64,000 nucleotides of DNA. Origin: Nocardiopsis flavescens. Its GTDB lineage: Bacteria; Actinomycetota; Actinomycetes; Streptosporangiales; Streptosporangiaceae. The notes beneath the pieces are model-generated. The model was not told the DNA's origin, made no database searches, and was given only the letters and a program-made list of their open reading frames with translations. The stretch lies in assembly GCF_900141985.1 (NCBI RefSeq), contig NZ_FQZK01000003.1, forward strand, positions 310,001 to 374,000. The letters run 5' to 3'. Positions within the stretch are counted from its first letter, which is position 1; each line of letters begins with the position of its first letter. A program made the translations under genes and the position numbers. Below, in pieces: positions 43,631-51,220 of this stretch.

Positions 43631-43984
43631 GTGCCTACGTACCAGTACGCGTGCACCGAGTGCGGCGCCCAGATGGAGGTCGTGCAGAGCTTCAGTGACG
43701 ACGCCCTGACCGTCTGCCCCGAGTGCGAGGGGCGGCTGCGCAAGGTCTACTCCGCGGTGGGCATCGTCTTCAAGGGCTCGGGCTTCTACCGCACCGACAG
43801 CGGCAAGACCTCCAACAGCTCCACCATGGCCGGCTCCGGTGCGAGCACCGCTCCCGCGGCCGACTCCGGCGCGGCCAAGCCGTCCTCGGGCTCGGACACC
43901 TCCTCCACGTCGTCCTCGTCCTCCCCCGCCAAGAGCGAGAGCACGAGCGGCAGCACGGCCAAGACCGCCGCGACCGGCGGCTGA
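43631..43984 (+). CDS. FmdB-family zinc-ribbon protein, Ruc-like
   Basis: A 117-residue protein. The first 45 residues are a zinc ribbon with C8, C11, C29 and C32 (YACTECG and CPECEG). The remaining 60 are a Ser/Thr/Ala/Gly-rich, certainly disordered tail. This zinc-ribbon-plus-disordered-tail layout, and the position between the folate cyclo-ligase and mscL genes, match Mycobacterium tuberculosis Rv0991c (Ruc), a redox-regulated chaperone. The GTG start follows AAGGAGGA by eight bases. The CIRCE-like site upstream suggests heat-shock control by HrcA. Older 'formamidase regulator' annotations of this family are not informative. Confidence 0.88.
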   Translation: MPTYQYACTECGAQMEVVQSFSDDALTVCPECEGRLRKVYSAVGIVFKGSGFYRTDSGKTSNSSTMAGSGASTAPAADSGAAKPSSGSDTSSTSSSSSPAKSESTSGSTAKTAATGG

Positions 43985-44005
43985 GCCCCCGCCGACCGAA
44001 CCCTC

Positions 44006-44031
44006 CGCGCCGCCGAGCCATCGGCGGCGCG
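44006..44031 (+). terminator. Hairpin terminator after the FmdB gene
   Basis: Perfect 11-base arms (44006-44016 and 44021-44031) with a four-base loop, about 20 bases after the stop. There is no T-run. Confidence 0.55.
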
Positions 44032-44485
44032 CGGCGCGTCCGGGGCCGGCACCCGGGTGCGCCCCCACGGAAGCGGGCCCTGAGAGCGCGGGGCGCGCCG
44101 GGGCGCCTCCGGTCCCCGAACACCGCGCGCGAACCCGCGTACGGACGGGCCCGCCGGGCCGAACGGCTCCGGCCCCCCGGTCGGCCGCGTGGGCGCACCG
44201 CCGCGCGCCCGGCTCCGCACTCCCGCACACGGCCCTTCCCCCGACCGGACACTCCCGCACCCGCGCACACCGCCGAACGGCGAGGCGCCACGCGCTCAGA
44301 GCCTTCGCGCCCTCGCACACGGCCCCTCCAGCGGTCGGCACCACCTCCCCGCCGGGCACCCCCGCAGCCGCGCACACCGCAGGACCGGCCGCGCCGTGCG
44401 TCCGCGCGCCGGGCGGCGCGCGAAACCCGGAAGAGGGCCTGTGGACAACCGCTCCCGGAGGGTCCGGCGGGCCTATTTTCGGATC
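44032..44485. other. Spacer without a convincing gene
   Basis: About 450 bases, C-rich on the + strand, containing repeated short words such as CGCACACGGCCC (twice) and CCGCGCACACCGC (twice). Open frames crossing it have no start signal and no recognisable product. The last 30 bases contain TATTTTCGG and probably the promoter of the SAF gene. Confidence 0.5.
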
Positions 44486-45139
44486 ATGACCGACACCCCC
44501 CGCCCGCCCTACCGGCACCGCGGCGCGCTCACCCGGTTCGTGGACCGGCACCGGCGCGCCCTGGCCGCGCTGTTCACCGCCGCCGCGCTCGTCGCCGCCG
44601 TCCTGGCGGTGCGCCCGCCGCCGCCCGCCACCGTGGAGGTCCTGGTGGCCGCCCGCGACCTCGACGCGTCCGGGCCGCTGGCCGCGGGCGACCTCGTGCC
44701 CGCCTCCCTGCCGGCCTCCGCCGCTCCGCGCGGCGCGGTGGACCCGGGCACCGCCACCGCCGGCCGCACCCTCAACGCCCCCGTGCGGCGCGGCGAGGTC
44801 ATCACCGACGCCCGGCTGTCCACCACGCCCGCGCTGCCCTACGGCGACGACCTCGTCGCCGTGCCCGTGCGGGTCGCCGACCCGGGGGCGGTGTCGCTGC
44901 TCTCCCCGGGCGACCGGGTGGACGTGCTGGCGGCGCGGGGCCGCGACGAGTTCGCCCCGGCCCGCGCCGGACCGGCCTCGGAGGTGGTCGGCGACCGCCC
45001 GGTCCTGGCCGTCCCGCCCGAGGCGGACCACGGCGGCGAGGGCGGCGCGCTCATCCTCATCGCGGCCAGCCCCCAGGAGGCGCGCGAGCTGGCCGGGCGG
45101 GCCGCCGACTCCCGCCTGTCGATCACCATCCGCAGCTGA
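44486..45139 (+). CDS. Membrane-anchored SAF-domain protein (CpaB/RcpC-like)
   Basis: A 217-residue protein with one N-terminal membrane helix (RALAALFTAAALVAAVLAV, about residues 27-45) followed by an extracytoplasmic SAF domain: VEVLVAARDLDASGPLAAGDLVPASLP, then TAGRTLNAPVRRGEVITDARLS. The C-terminal half (AVPVRVADPGAVSLLSPGDRVDVLAARG) matches the RcpC/CpaB region of Flp pilus assembly proteins. No pilus genes are nearby. In actinobacteria a gene of this type is often found here beside mscL. The ATG at 44486 is chosen because of the MTDTPRPPYRHR start before the helix; there is no obvious Shine-Dalgarno. Confidence 0.82.
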   Translation: MTDTPRPPYRHRGALTRFVDRHRRALAALFTAAALVAAVLAVRPPPPATVEVLVAARDLDASGPLAAGDLVPASLPASAAPRGAVDPGTATAGRTLNAPVRRGEVITDARLSTTPALPYGDDLVAVPVRVADPGAVSLLSPGDRVDVLAARGRDEFAPARAGPASEVVGDRPVLAVPPEADHGGEGGALILIAASPQEARELAGRAADSRLSITIRS

Positions 45140-45183
45140 CCGCTGACCTACCGCCCATCACCATCCGCAGTTGACCACTGACC
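45122..45183 (+). repeat. Imperfect direct repeat duplicating the 3' end of the SAF gene
   Basis: The 27 bases at 45122-45148, covering the last codons and stop of the SAF gene, recur at 45157-45183 with two mismatches, at a period of 35. The second copy is outside the gene. The event looks like a small local duplication. Confidence 0.8.
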
Positions 45184-45308
45184 TTTTGTGGTGAAAGCTG
45201 GCCGGGCGCCCCGCCCGCCCCACCCGTGCCCCCGGCGCGGCCGGGTGCTGGAACCTCCGGCAGGTGGCGCGTTCCGCACAGCACACACGAGACACGTAGG
45301 GCTCTGCC

Positions 45309-45716
45309 ATGGATGGCTTCAAGAAGTTCCTGCTCCAGGGAAACCTGGTGCAACTCGCGGTGGCGGTCGTGATCGGCACGGTCTTCGCCAACCTGGTCAC
45401 CGCGTTCACCGAAGGATTCATCACCCCGCTGATCGGCATCTTCGGCGGGATCCCCACCTTCAGCGACCTCTACTTCGAGATCAACGGAAGCCGGTTCCTG
45501 TACGGCTCGTTCATCGACGCGCTGATCTCGTTCCTGCTCACCGCGGCCATCGTGTACTTCTTCGTGGTGCTGCCGGTGGCCAAGCTGATGGAGCGCTTCA
45601 TCAAGGCCGAGGAGGCCACCACCCGCGAGTGCCCGCACTGCTTCACCGAGATCAACAAGAAGGCCGACCGCTGCTCGGCCTGCACCAGCGAGGTCACCCC
45701 GGAGACCGCCGCCTGA
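45309..45716 (+). CDS. mscL: Large-conductance mechanosensitive channel MscL with C-terminal zinc ribbon
   Basis: A 135-residue MscL. The amphipathic N-terminus MDGFKKFLLQGNLVQLAVAVVIG, first helix and second helix (LISFLLTAAIVYFFVVLPVAKLMERF) are standard; the channel relieves osmotic downshock. The usual cytoplasmic helix is replaced or followed by a C-terminal zinc ribbon: C108, C111, C122 and C125 (CPHC and CSAC). The ATG follows a weak GTAGGG. It lies downstream of the SAF gene on the same strand. Confidence 0.95.
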   Translation: MDGFKKFLLQGNLVQLAVAVVIGTVFANLVTAFTEGFITPLIGIFGGIPTFSDLYFEINGSRFLYGSFIDALISFLLTAAIVYFFVVLPVAKLMERFIKAEEATTRECPHCFTEINKKADRCSACTSEVTPETAA

Positions 45717-45724
45717 CACGCCGC

Positions 45725-45748
45725 GGGGGCGGCCGGCGGGCCGCCCCC
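45725..45748. terminator. Bidirectional terminator between mscL and the M15 peptidase gene
   Basis: Perfect ten-base arms (GGGGGCGGCC and GGCCGCCCCC) with a four-base loop, nine bases after the mscL stop and between convergent genes. Confidence 0.7.
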
Positions 45749-45776
45749 GGAGTCCTGCGCCGCGCGGACCCGGCCG

Positions 45777-46889
45777 TCAGCCGGTGTACTCCCAGTGCCA
45801 GGGCTCGAACGGACTCGACTTGGCCCAGGCCGGGTGGATCCACCCGTGGTCGGCACCGTTGGTCTCCATCCAGTTCCACCGCTCCGAGCGGAAGTTCTGG
45901 ATGCCGCAGCCCAGGTCGATGGCCTGGCCCAGGCCGTGGTTGCTGGTCCCCGGGACGGCGGCGAAGCCGGGCGGCTGCTCGGCGTAGACCCGGTGCTGGT
46001 TCGGCAGGTCGCGGTAGGCGCTGTTGATGCACATGTTCTCGCCGAACCGGTCCACGTACTTCACGTTGAGTTCGAGGAAGTCCACGGCCGCGTCGGCGCG
46101 CAGGAACTTGTCGCCGTAGAGCTCGCACAGGGCCTCCGACGGCAGCAGGCCGTTGGGGTAGCCGCTGGCCAGGTCGGCCTTGCTCGGGTCGCAGTTGGCG
46201 GCGGCCATGTACGACTCGGGGTCGATGCCGCGGTTCTCCAGCTCGTCGGTGAGCGCCTGGGTGCTCTCCTCGGACTGCGTGCGCAGCCGCTCCACCTCGG
46301 CCCCCAGGGACGCCTGCTCCAGCTGGGTGGTGGTCTGGAGCTCCTGCGCCTGACCGGCCAGCCCCACCTGCTCGTCGCGCAGGTCGGTGGCGTCCTGGAT
46401 GAGCGCCTCGTTGTTCTCCGAGAGCTTGGACGCGTAGGACTGGGTCTGGAGGTCGTCGTCGAGGTCCCCGGCGACCAGGACGCCCAGCGGTCCGGCGCTG
46501 GGCTGCTGGTAGAGCGTGCTGGCCAGCTGCGCCAGCGGCTCGCGCATCTCGCCCAGTTCCAGCTCGGTCTGCTGCAGTTCGTGGATGGTCTCCACGAGTT
46601 CGCCCTGCGCCTCTTCCAGGGCCTCCTGCCGATCCGTGTACTCGGAGGTGGCCTCCTCCAGGTCCTGCGCGGACTGCTCGGCCTGCTCGCGCAGCTCCTC
46701 CAGGCTCGCGGCCGCGGGCGCCAGGGCCACCGGCGGCGGCGGGACGACGATCAACCCGGTGATCAGCAGCAGGGTCAGCGTCCGGGCGAGACCGGCGTTC
46801 CAGGCACGGTGGCGGGCCGCGGTCGGCGCACCACCCGCCGCTTCCGGTACGCGGGGTCCCCGCCGCGCCGAATCAGAGGTGAACGGCAC
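45777..46889 (-). CDS. Exported M15-family D,D-carboxypeptidase with coiled-coil N-terminal domain
   Basis: A 370-residue protein from the GTG at 46889, which has GGAGGAG five bases upstream. A signal or anchor helix (LARTLTLLLITGLIVVPPPPVAL) is followed by about 180 residues of coiled coil (SLEELREQAEQSAQDLEEATSEY and so on). The C-terminal peptidase domain has the M15B metal-binding pattern: SAYRDLPNQHRVYAEQPPGFAAVPGTSNHGLGQAIDLG (H and D ligands) and FEPWHWEYTG (catalytic Glu and His). It trims D-Ala from peptidoglycan. The coiled coil resembles that of NlpC/P60 hydrolases activated by FtsX-type partners. Confidence 0.92.
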   Translation of the reverse strand: MPFTSDSARRGPRVPEAAGGAPTAARHRAWNAGLARTLTLLLITGLIVVPPPPVALAPAAASLEELREQAEQSAQDLEEATSEYTDRQEALEEAQGELVETIHELQQTELELGEMREPLAQLASTLYQQPSAGPLGVLVAGDLDDDLQTQSYASKLSENNEALIQDATDLRDEQVGLAGQAQELQTTTQLEQASLGAEVERLRTQSEESTQALTDELENRGIDPESYMAAANCDPSKADLASGYPNGLLPSEALCELYGDKFLRADAAVDFLELNVKYVDRFGENMCINSAYRDLPNQHRVYAEQPPGFAAVPGTSNHGLGQAIDLGCGIQNFRSERWNWMETNGADHGWIHPAWAKSSPFEPWHWEYTG

Positions 46890-46927
46890 GAATGCTCCTC
46901 CGGCTGCTTCTAATCCTCGAACGCCTA

Positions 46928-46976
46928 CCCGTGGCCGCAAGGCAACGTACTACATGTCCACTTGCGGTCACACGGG
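46928..46976 (-). promoter_or_regulatory. Inverted repeat in the 5' leader of the M15 peptidase gene
   Basis: Arms CCGCAAG/CTTGCGG extended by CCCGTG/CACGGG enclose a 19-base loop with ACATGT. On the minus strand it would form a hairpin about 40 bases before the start codon. The rest of the 46890-47321 spacer has no gene; it contains an 18-base perfect palindrome, CCGCGCCGCGCGGCGCGG, at 47092-47109. Confidence 0.5.
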
Positions 46977-47321
46977 AACGGCCGACCGGGCGGTGCGGAA
47001 TCCGGGAGGACCGATCCCCCCGCTCCGCACGCACCGTGCGGTCACCGATGTCACTGCTGGTCATCGTGGTGCGGTAGGTCACACAGGCCGACCGCGCCGC
47101 GCGGCGCGGGGGCAGGAAGGGACCAAACCCGACAGTCCTCGTGAACAACCTCACACCGCCACCAGGACAACCAATCGTAGGTCAGAGTACTGCGCCATGC
47201 ACGCAGAGTCCCCCACCCGGAGAGCCGCCACACCCTTCGACACCCCGAGCACGCCCATCCTGGGTTAGGCTTGGCCCGGTGGCGGGACAACGCATACCTG
47301 CGCGCGTCCCGCGCGACCCAT

Positions 47322-47394
47322 GGCTCCATAGCTCAGGGGATAGAGCACCGCTCTCCTAAAGCGGGTGTCGCAGGTTCGAATCCTGCTGGGGCCG
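47322..47394 (+). tRNA. tRNA-Arg (anticodon CCU)
   Basis: 73 nucleotides with a complete cloverleaf. The acceptor GGCTCCA pairs with TGGGGCC, with one G-U pair; the discriminator is G. The anticodon stem CCGCT/AGCGG encloses loop CTCCTAA with anticodon CCT (47355-47357), and the T-arm is GCAGGTTCGAATCCTGC. It reads the rare codon AGG. The CCA end is not encoded. Confidence 0.96.
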
Positions 47395-47402
47395 CCCATC
47401 CC

Positions 47403-47444
47403 GACCTGCGGTTTCTCCTCCGGGAGAGGCCGCAGGTCGTTTTT
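47403..47444 (+). terminator. Rho-independent terminator of tRNA-Arg
   Basis: A nine-base outer stem (GACCTGCGG with CCGCAGGTC) and an inner TCTCC/GGGAGA stem are followed directly by GTTTTT. It begins nine bases after the tRNA. Confidence 0.92.
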
Positions 47445-47490
47445 CGCGACACCGACGCCGCCCCGCCCGACACGGGACCGCCGACCGTCC

Positions 47491-47520
47491 TTGCCAATAA
47501 TATGACAATCGGTCTATTTT
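47491..47520 (+). promoter_or_regulatory. Promoter and probable operator of the leaderless TetR gene
   Basis: TTGCCA (47491-47496) and TATTTT (47515-47520) are 18 bases apart. The spacer holds GAC-N5-GTC (47504-47514), related to the AGACCGGTCT palindrome downstream of the gene. The GTG start is seven bases after the -10 element and has no Shine-Dalgarno, so the mRNA is probably leaderless. Confidence 0.6.
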
Positions 47521-47526
47521 TCAACC

Positions 47527-48114
47527 GTGGGCATCAAAGGCGAAGAAACACGCGCTCGCATGGTCACCGCCGCGCGGGCCCTCATCGAGGCGCAGGGCTA
47601 CTTCGGCACCGGGGTGAACCGCGTCCTGGCCGACAGCGGGGCCCCGCGGGGCTCCCTCTACTTCCATTTCCCCGAGGGCAAGGACCGACTGGTCGCCGAC
47701 GCCCTGGAGGAGGGCGGCCGCGAGGTGGAGGCCCTCCTCGCCGCCGCGGAGGCGGAGGGACTGAACGCCGCCGGGACCACCCGGCGGCTGCTCGGCGCGC
47801 TGGCCGCCCGCATGGAGGAGTCCTCGTACGACAAGGGGTGCCCGGTGGCGACCGTCGCCCTGGAGGTCTCCGGTACTCCGGAGCGGGGCGGCAACGAGCG
47901 GCTGCGCCTGACCTGCGCGCGGATCTACGCCGGGTGGGAGCGGGCGCTGGCGGACCGGCTGGTCGTCGAGGGCCGGCCCCGGCCGGAGGCGGAGGAGGCC
48001 GCCGGTGCGGTGCTCGCCCAGATCGAGGGGGCCCTGCTGCTGGCACGGGTGCGGCACGACCGCACCCCTCTGGACCGGGCGGCACGGGCCGTGGAGGTCC
48101 TCCTCGCCCGCTGA
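47527..48114 (+). CDS. TetR/AcrR-family regulator, LmrA/YxaF-like
   Basis: A 195-residue regulator. The helix-turn-helix is RMVTAARALIEAQGYFGTGVNRVLADSGAPRGSLYFHFPEGKDRLVADALE. The NRVL-x-x-SGAPRGSLYFHFPxGK block is characteristic of the LmrA/YxaF/QacR-like subgroup. The C-terminal half contains SSYDKGCPVATVALE, where the conserved CP is also typical of the subgroup. Such regulators usually repress a flanking dehydrogenase or efflux gene. Operator-like sites occur upstream (47504-47514) and after the gene (48169-48178), but the second drives only a very short frame. Confidence 0.88.
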   Translation: MGIKGEETRARMVTAARALIEAQGYFGTGVNRVLADSGAPRGSLYFHFPEGKDRLVADALEEGGREVEALLAAAEAEGLNAAGTTRRLLGALAARMEESSYDKGCPVATVALEVSGTPERGGNERLRLTCARIYAGWERALADRLVVEGRPRPEAEEAAGAVLAQIEGALLLARVRHDRTPLDRAARAVEVLLAR

Positions 48115-48152
48115 GCGGACACCGCGCGGGCAGCCCTGGACACCCGCTTTCA

Positions 48153-48181
48153 TTACCGAAGAATATGCAGACCGGTCTACA
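48153..48181 (+). promoter_or_regulatory. Second TetR-controlled promoter with AGACCGGTCT operator
   Basis: TTACCG (48153-48158) and TCTACA (48176-48181) are 17 bases apart. The perfect ten-base palindrome AGACCGGTCT (48169-48178) overlaps the -10 element, a form known for LmrA/YxaF-type repressors. An AAGGAG and an ATG follow directly. Confidence 0.65.
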
Positions 48182-48194
48182 AAAAGGAGAAGCG

Positions 48195-48251
48195 ATGACC
48201 GGGAACGGAACACCCCGGAGCCCGGCCACGGGGCCGACGACGCCGCGCTGA
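48195..48251 (+). pseudogene. Very short frame behind the TetR-controlled promoter; remnant of the target gene or leader peptide
   Basis: The ATG at 48195 has a good AAGGAG at six bases, but the frame stops after 18 codons (MTGNGTPRSPATGPTTPR). No other frame up to 48435 continues a recognisable protein. The regulator's usual partner gene therefore seems deleted or decayed here. A genuine short leader peptide is the alternative. Confidence 0.4.
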
Positions 48252-48435
48252 CCTCGGTGGACGCCGACGCCACCCGGCCCTGGCGTCCCGGGGCGGGGGC
48301 GCGGCGGCGCGCCGGTCGGCGGCCGGCCGGGATCGGGAACGGACTTCCTCCCGGAACGCCGTGTCGCCATGACATCGCGGAGCGGCCGACCGATGATGGC
48401 TGCGGCAGCAGCAGCACCATCCGGGGGGCCACGGG

Positions 48436-48663
48436 ATGAAGGATGCGGGCGGAGCGCGCCGCGACGACCACGACGACGAGCCGCGGGGGCGGACGGCCAG
48501 GCAGCGGGGCGGATCGCCCGCGGCCATCTCCGGGGCCCTGAGCCGCACCCCGCACCCGGGGCCCCAGCACTGGGGCGGGCCGCGCCCGCGCAAGGCCGAG
48601 CGGGACCCGTTCTTCTCCGGGAGGCTGGTCCCGCCCCCCGGGGAGCGCCCCCGGCGCCGCTAA
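48436..48663 (+). CDS. Small basic protein of unknown function, 75 residues
   Basis: Begins at an ATG preceded by GGGGGG at seven bases. Nearly every codon ends in G or C, which supports coding. The product is rich in Arg, Pro, Gly and Asp (MKDAGGARRDDHDDEPRGRT at the start, ending in RPRRR), with no hydrophobic segment, so it is likely a disordered cytoplasmic protein. No family is recognised. Confidence 0.45.
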   Translation: MKDAGGARRDDHDDEPRGRTARQRGGSPAAISGALSRTPHPGPQHWGGPRPRKAERDPFFSGRLVPPPGERPRRR

Positions 48664-48734
48664 CACGCCACGGCCCCGCCCCCGCCACGGCGGCGGCCCG
48701 CCGGACGCCTTCTTCTGACGCGTCCCGCGCGGGC

Positions 48735-48770
48735 GGGGCGGGCCCGCTTCGGGGGGAGCGGGCCCGCCCC
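48735..48770. terminator. Bidirectional hairpin between convergent genes
   Basis: Perfect 14-base arms (48735-48748 and 48757-48770) with an eight-base loop lie between the small basic protein gene and the convergent phospholipase D gene. The rest of 48664-49000 shows no gene. Confidence 0.65.
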
Positions 48771-49000
48771 GGCCCGGCACCGGGCACGGCCGCGGCCGGG
48801 ACACCGGTACGGGTCGACCCCGCGGCGCGGCTCCGTGGCGGCGCGCGACCCCGGCCCCCGGCGCCCTCGGCGCTCGCGCGGGGCCGGGGCCGCCTTCGGG
48901 GAGGGGTCGTCGGAATCGAACCCGGGCGCCGTGCGCCAGGGCCTTCCGGACGGGTGCGGTCGCGATCGGAACCGGACCTGCCGGCGCGGGCGCCCCGGAC

Positions 49001-50236
49001 TCAGAGCAGCGGACGCCAGGGGGCGAGGATGATCTCGCTGAACTTCGCGGCGAAGGGGCGGCCCCGCCACTCCTCCTCGGTGAGCTCCCGCGCGTTGGTG
49101 AGGTCGTTGGCGAAGACCTCCTCCAGGTGCCGGGCCACGCCCTCGTCGAAGATCTCGGCGTTGATCTCGTAGTTGCCGGTCAGGCTCAGCCGGTCGACGT
49201 TGGCGGTGCCGACGGTGCTCCACCGGCCGTCCACCGTCGCCGTCTTGGCGTGCACCATGGCGTCCTGGTACAGCCACAGCCGCACCCCGCCGCGCAGCAG
49301 CACCGAGTACTGGCCGCGGGCCATCCAGTCGGCCAGCACGTGGTTGGAGTTCTCCGGGATGAGGATCTCGACGCTCACGCCCCGCTCCGCGGCGTCCACC
49401 AGCGCCCGCTGGAACTCGCGGTCCGGGATGAAGTACGCCTGGGTGATGAGGACGTGGTCCTTGGCCCGGTCGATGGCCTCCAGGAACATCGCCCTGATCG
49501 GGTAGATGAGCTGCTCGGGCACGTTGCGGTGGACGCGGAACCTCGCGTCCCAGTGCGGGTCGCCCAGCATGCCCAGCTCGGGCTGGCGCAGCCCCCGGTT
49601 GGCGTTCCAGAAGTCGACGAACGCGTTCTCCAGCTCCCACACCGCCGGGCCGTCCACCCGCAGGTGGGTGTCGCGCCACTCGGTGGCGTAGACGGAGCCC
49701 ACGTTGTAGCCGCCGACGAACCCGGTCTCACCGTCGACGGTGAGGATCTTGCGGTGGTCCCGGCCGGACTTGCGGACGTTGAGCAGCAGCACGCCGGGCC
49801 GGAACGCCGGGTAGCGCAGGACCCGCACCTCGGGCGGGAAGCGGAAGAACGACCGCGGCACCACCAGGTTGGCGAACCCGTCGTAGATGACGTACACCTC
49901 GACGCCGCGCGCCGCCGCCTCGATGAGCGCCTGCTTGAACGCGGTCCCGGCCCGGTCGTCCTTGACGATGTAGGACTCGAACAGCACGCGGCGCCGGGCC
50001 CCCCGGATCGCCGCGAGCATGTCCTCGTACAGGTCCTCGCCGTAGGTGTAGACCGTGGCGGTGGTGTCGCCGACGGGGAACGCCCCCGGGGCGGTGCGCG
50101 GGAAGAACGCCCGGTGCGGGCGCACCTTCCGCCGCCAGTGGTTGATCCCCATGAGGGTCGCCGCCACCGCGATCTGGGCCGTCAGGAGGCCGAGCAGCCC
50201 CCATTTGACCGCGGACTTGATGGTGGACCGTCGCAC
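49001..50236 (-). CDS. Cardiolipin synthase-like phospholipase D family protein
   Basis: A 411-residue protein with an N-terminal membrane anchor (WGLLGLLTAQIAVAATLMGI) and two HKD catalytic motifs: HRKILTVDGETGFVGGYN (about residue 166) and HAKTATVDGRWSTVGTANVD (about 335). This is the ClsA-type layout, which condenses phosphatidyl groups to cardiolipin. Other PLD activities are possible. The GTG at 50236 has GGGAGG five bases upstream. Its 3' end faces the hairpin at 48735. It is on the same strand as the two methyltransferase genes but separated by 134 bases. Confidence 0.9.
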   Translation of the reverse strand: MRRSTIKSAVKWGLLGLLTAQIAVAATLMGINHWRRKVRPHRAFFPRTAPGAFPVGDTTATVYTYGEDLYEDMLAAIRGARRRVLFESYIVKDDRAGTAFKQALIEAAARGVEVYVIYDGFANLVVPRSFFRFPPEVRVLRYPAFRPGVLLLNVRKSGRDHRKILTVDGETGFVGGYNVGSVYATEWRDTHLRVDGPAVWELENAFVDFWNANRGLRQPELGMLGDPHWDARFRVHRNVPEQLIYPIRAMFLEAIDRAKDHVLITQAYFIPDREFQRALVDAAERGVSVEILIPENSNHVLADWMARGQYSVLLRGGVRLWLYQDAMVHAKTATVDGRWSTVGTANVDRLSLTGNYEINAEIFDEGVARHLEEVFANDLTNARELTEEEWRGRPFAAKFSEIILAPWRPLL

Positions 50237-50370
50237 ACTAGCCTCCCGAACAGGACGTCCGCCGCGCCGGGCGTCCGTTCCCCGTGACCGCCGTTTCCGG
50301 CACAAGGTGGACGTCAACCGTAACCTGCCGGCGTCCTCCCCGGCGGCCGTCACCGGCCGTGTCCGGTGTG

Positions 50371-51156
50371 TCAGCCGCGGCGGCGGCAGACCAGCAGCTC
50401 GGTGGTCGGGCTCTCCCGGCGCCCGCGCACCAGGCGCCGCTCCAGCGGGTACAGGGCGGCCCCGGCCAGCCAGCCGGTGGGGGCGGTGAGGGTGGCGGCG
50501 CGCAGGGCCCCGCCCCACGCCTTGCGCCAGGGCGCGGAGGCGTCGACCTGGGCGTTCATGAGGACCAGCATGGGCACCCGCAGCCGCACGTCGAACCCGG
50601 CCTTGTCGAGTGTCCCGGCGATCCACTCCAGGGTGCGGTTGACCTGGTGCTCGCCGCGCTGCTCGGGGCGCTGGAGGCAGTTCTCGGAGATGACGAGCGT
50701 CCCGCCGGGGCGCAGCACCCGGGCGAACTCGCCGACCGCCGAGGTGTAGCGGTCGTCATCGGTGATGTGGAAGAGGACGTCCATGCACGACAGGGCGTCG
50801 AAGGAGCCGTCCCCGAAGGCGTCGAGGTCGGCGGCGTCCTGGCGGACGAAGCGGTGGTCGGGGAAGCGCTCGCGCAGCCGTGCCACGGCGGCGTCGGTCA
50901 TGTCGCAGCCGGTCACGTCGGCGGCGCCCAGCCGGTCCCAGAGCCGGACGTAGAAGCCGGTTCCGCTGCCCACGTCCAGGACGCTGGGGTCGGTGAGGCC
51001 CTGGCTCCCCACCCGGCGCAGGAACACCTCCTCGCGGACCTTGTACATCCAGGTGTTGAAGGGGCGTCCCAGGGCGCGGTACCCGACGCCGCTCTCTGTC
51101 CAGTCGCCCGCCAGGCGGCGTTCCCAGAAATCGCGCAGTTCACTGTGTGTGGCCAT
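50371..51156 (-). CDS. SAM-dependent methyltransferase (class I)
   Basis: A 261-residue Rossmann-fold methyltransferase. Motif I is VLDVGSGTGFYVRLWDRLGA (about residue 60); motif II region DVTGCDMTDAAVARL; motif IV FDALSCMDVLFHI; motif V EFARVLRPGGTLVISENCLQ. The last third is a basic region with a possible amphipathic segment (LTAPTGWLAGAALYPLERRLVRGRR). The substrate is not evident. The ATG is the first codon of a clean frame; GAGAGTGG lies upstream. The gene starts 65 bases from the end of the next methyltransferase gene. Confidence 0.85.
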   Translation of the reverse strand: MATHSELRDFWERRLAGDWTESGVGYRALGRPFNTWMYKVREEVFLRRVGSQGLTDPSVLDVGSGTGFYVRLWDRLGAADVTGCDMTDAAVARLRERFPDHRFVRQDAADLDAFGDGSFDALSCMDVLFHITDDDRYTSAVGEFARVLRPGGTLVISENCLQRPEQRGEHQVNRTLEWIAGTLDKAGFDVRLRVPMLVLMNAQVDASAPWRKAWGGALRAATLTAPTGWLAGAALYPLERRLVRGRRESPTTELLVCRRRG

Positions 51157-51220
51157 GCCACCACTCTCACACCGGGGAGGCGGGGATGTCCCGCCACGAC
51201 ACCGCGTGTCCCGGCCCGTG

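Noticed and set aside
43985..44485. Minus-strand frames opposite the spacer downstream of the FmdB gene
   Set aside because: They are Arg/Gly-rich shadows without start signals or recognisable products.
46890..47150. Possible c-di-AMP (ydaO/yuaA) riboswitch upstream of the M15 peptidase
   Set aside because: A GGGTAGGCG stretch resembles the 3' end of that class, but the other conserved blocks are missing.
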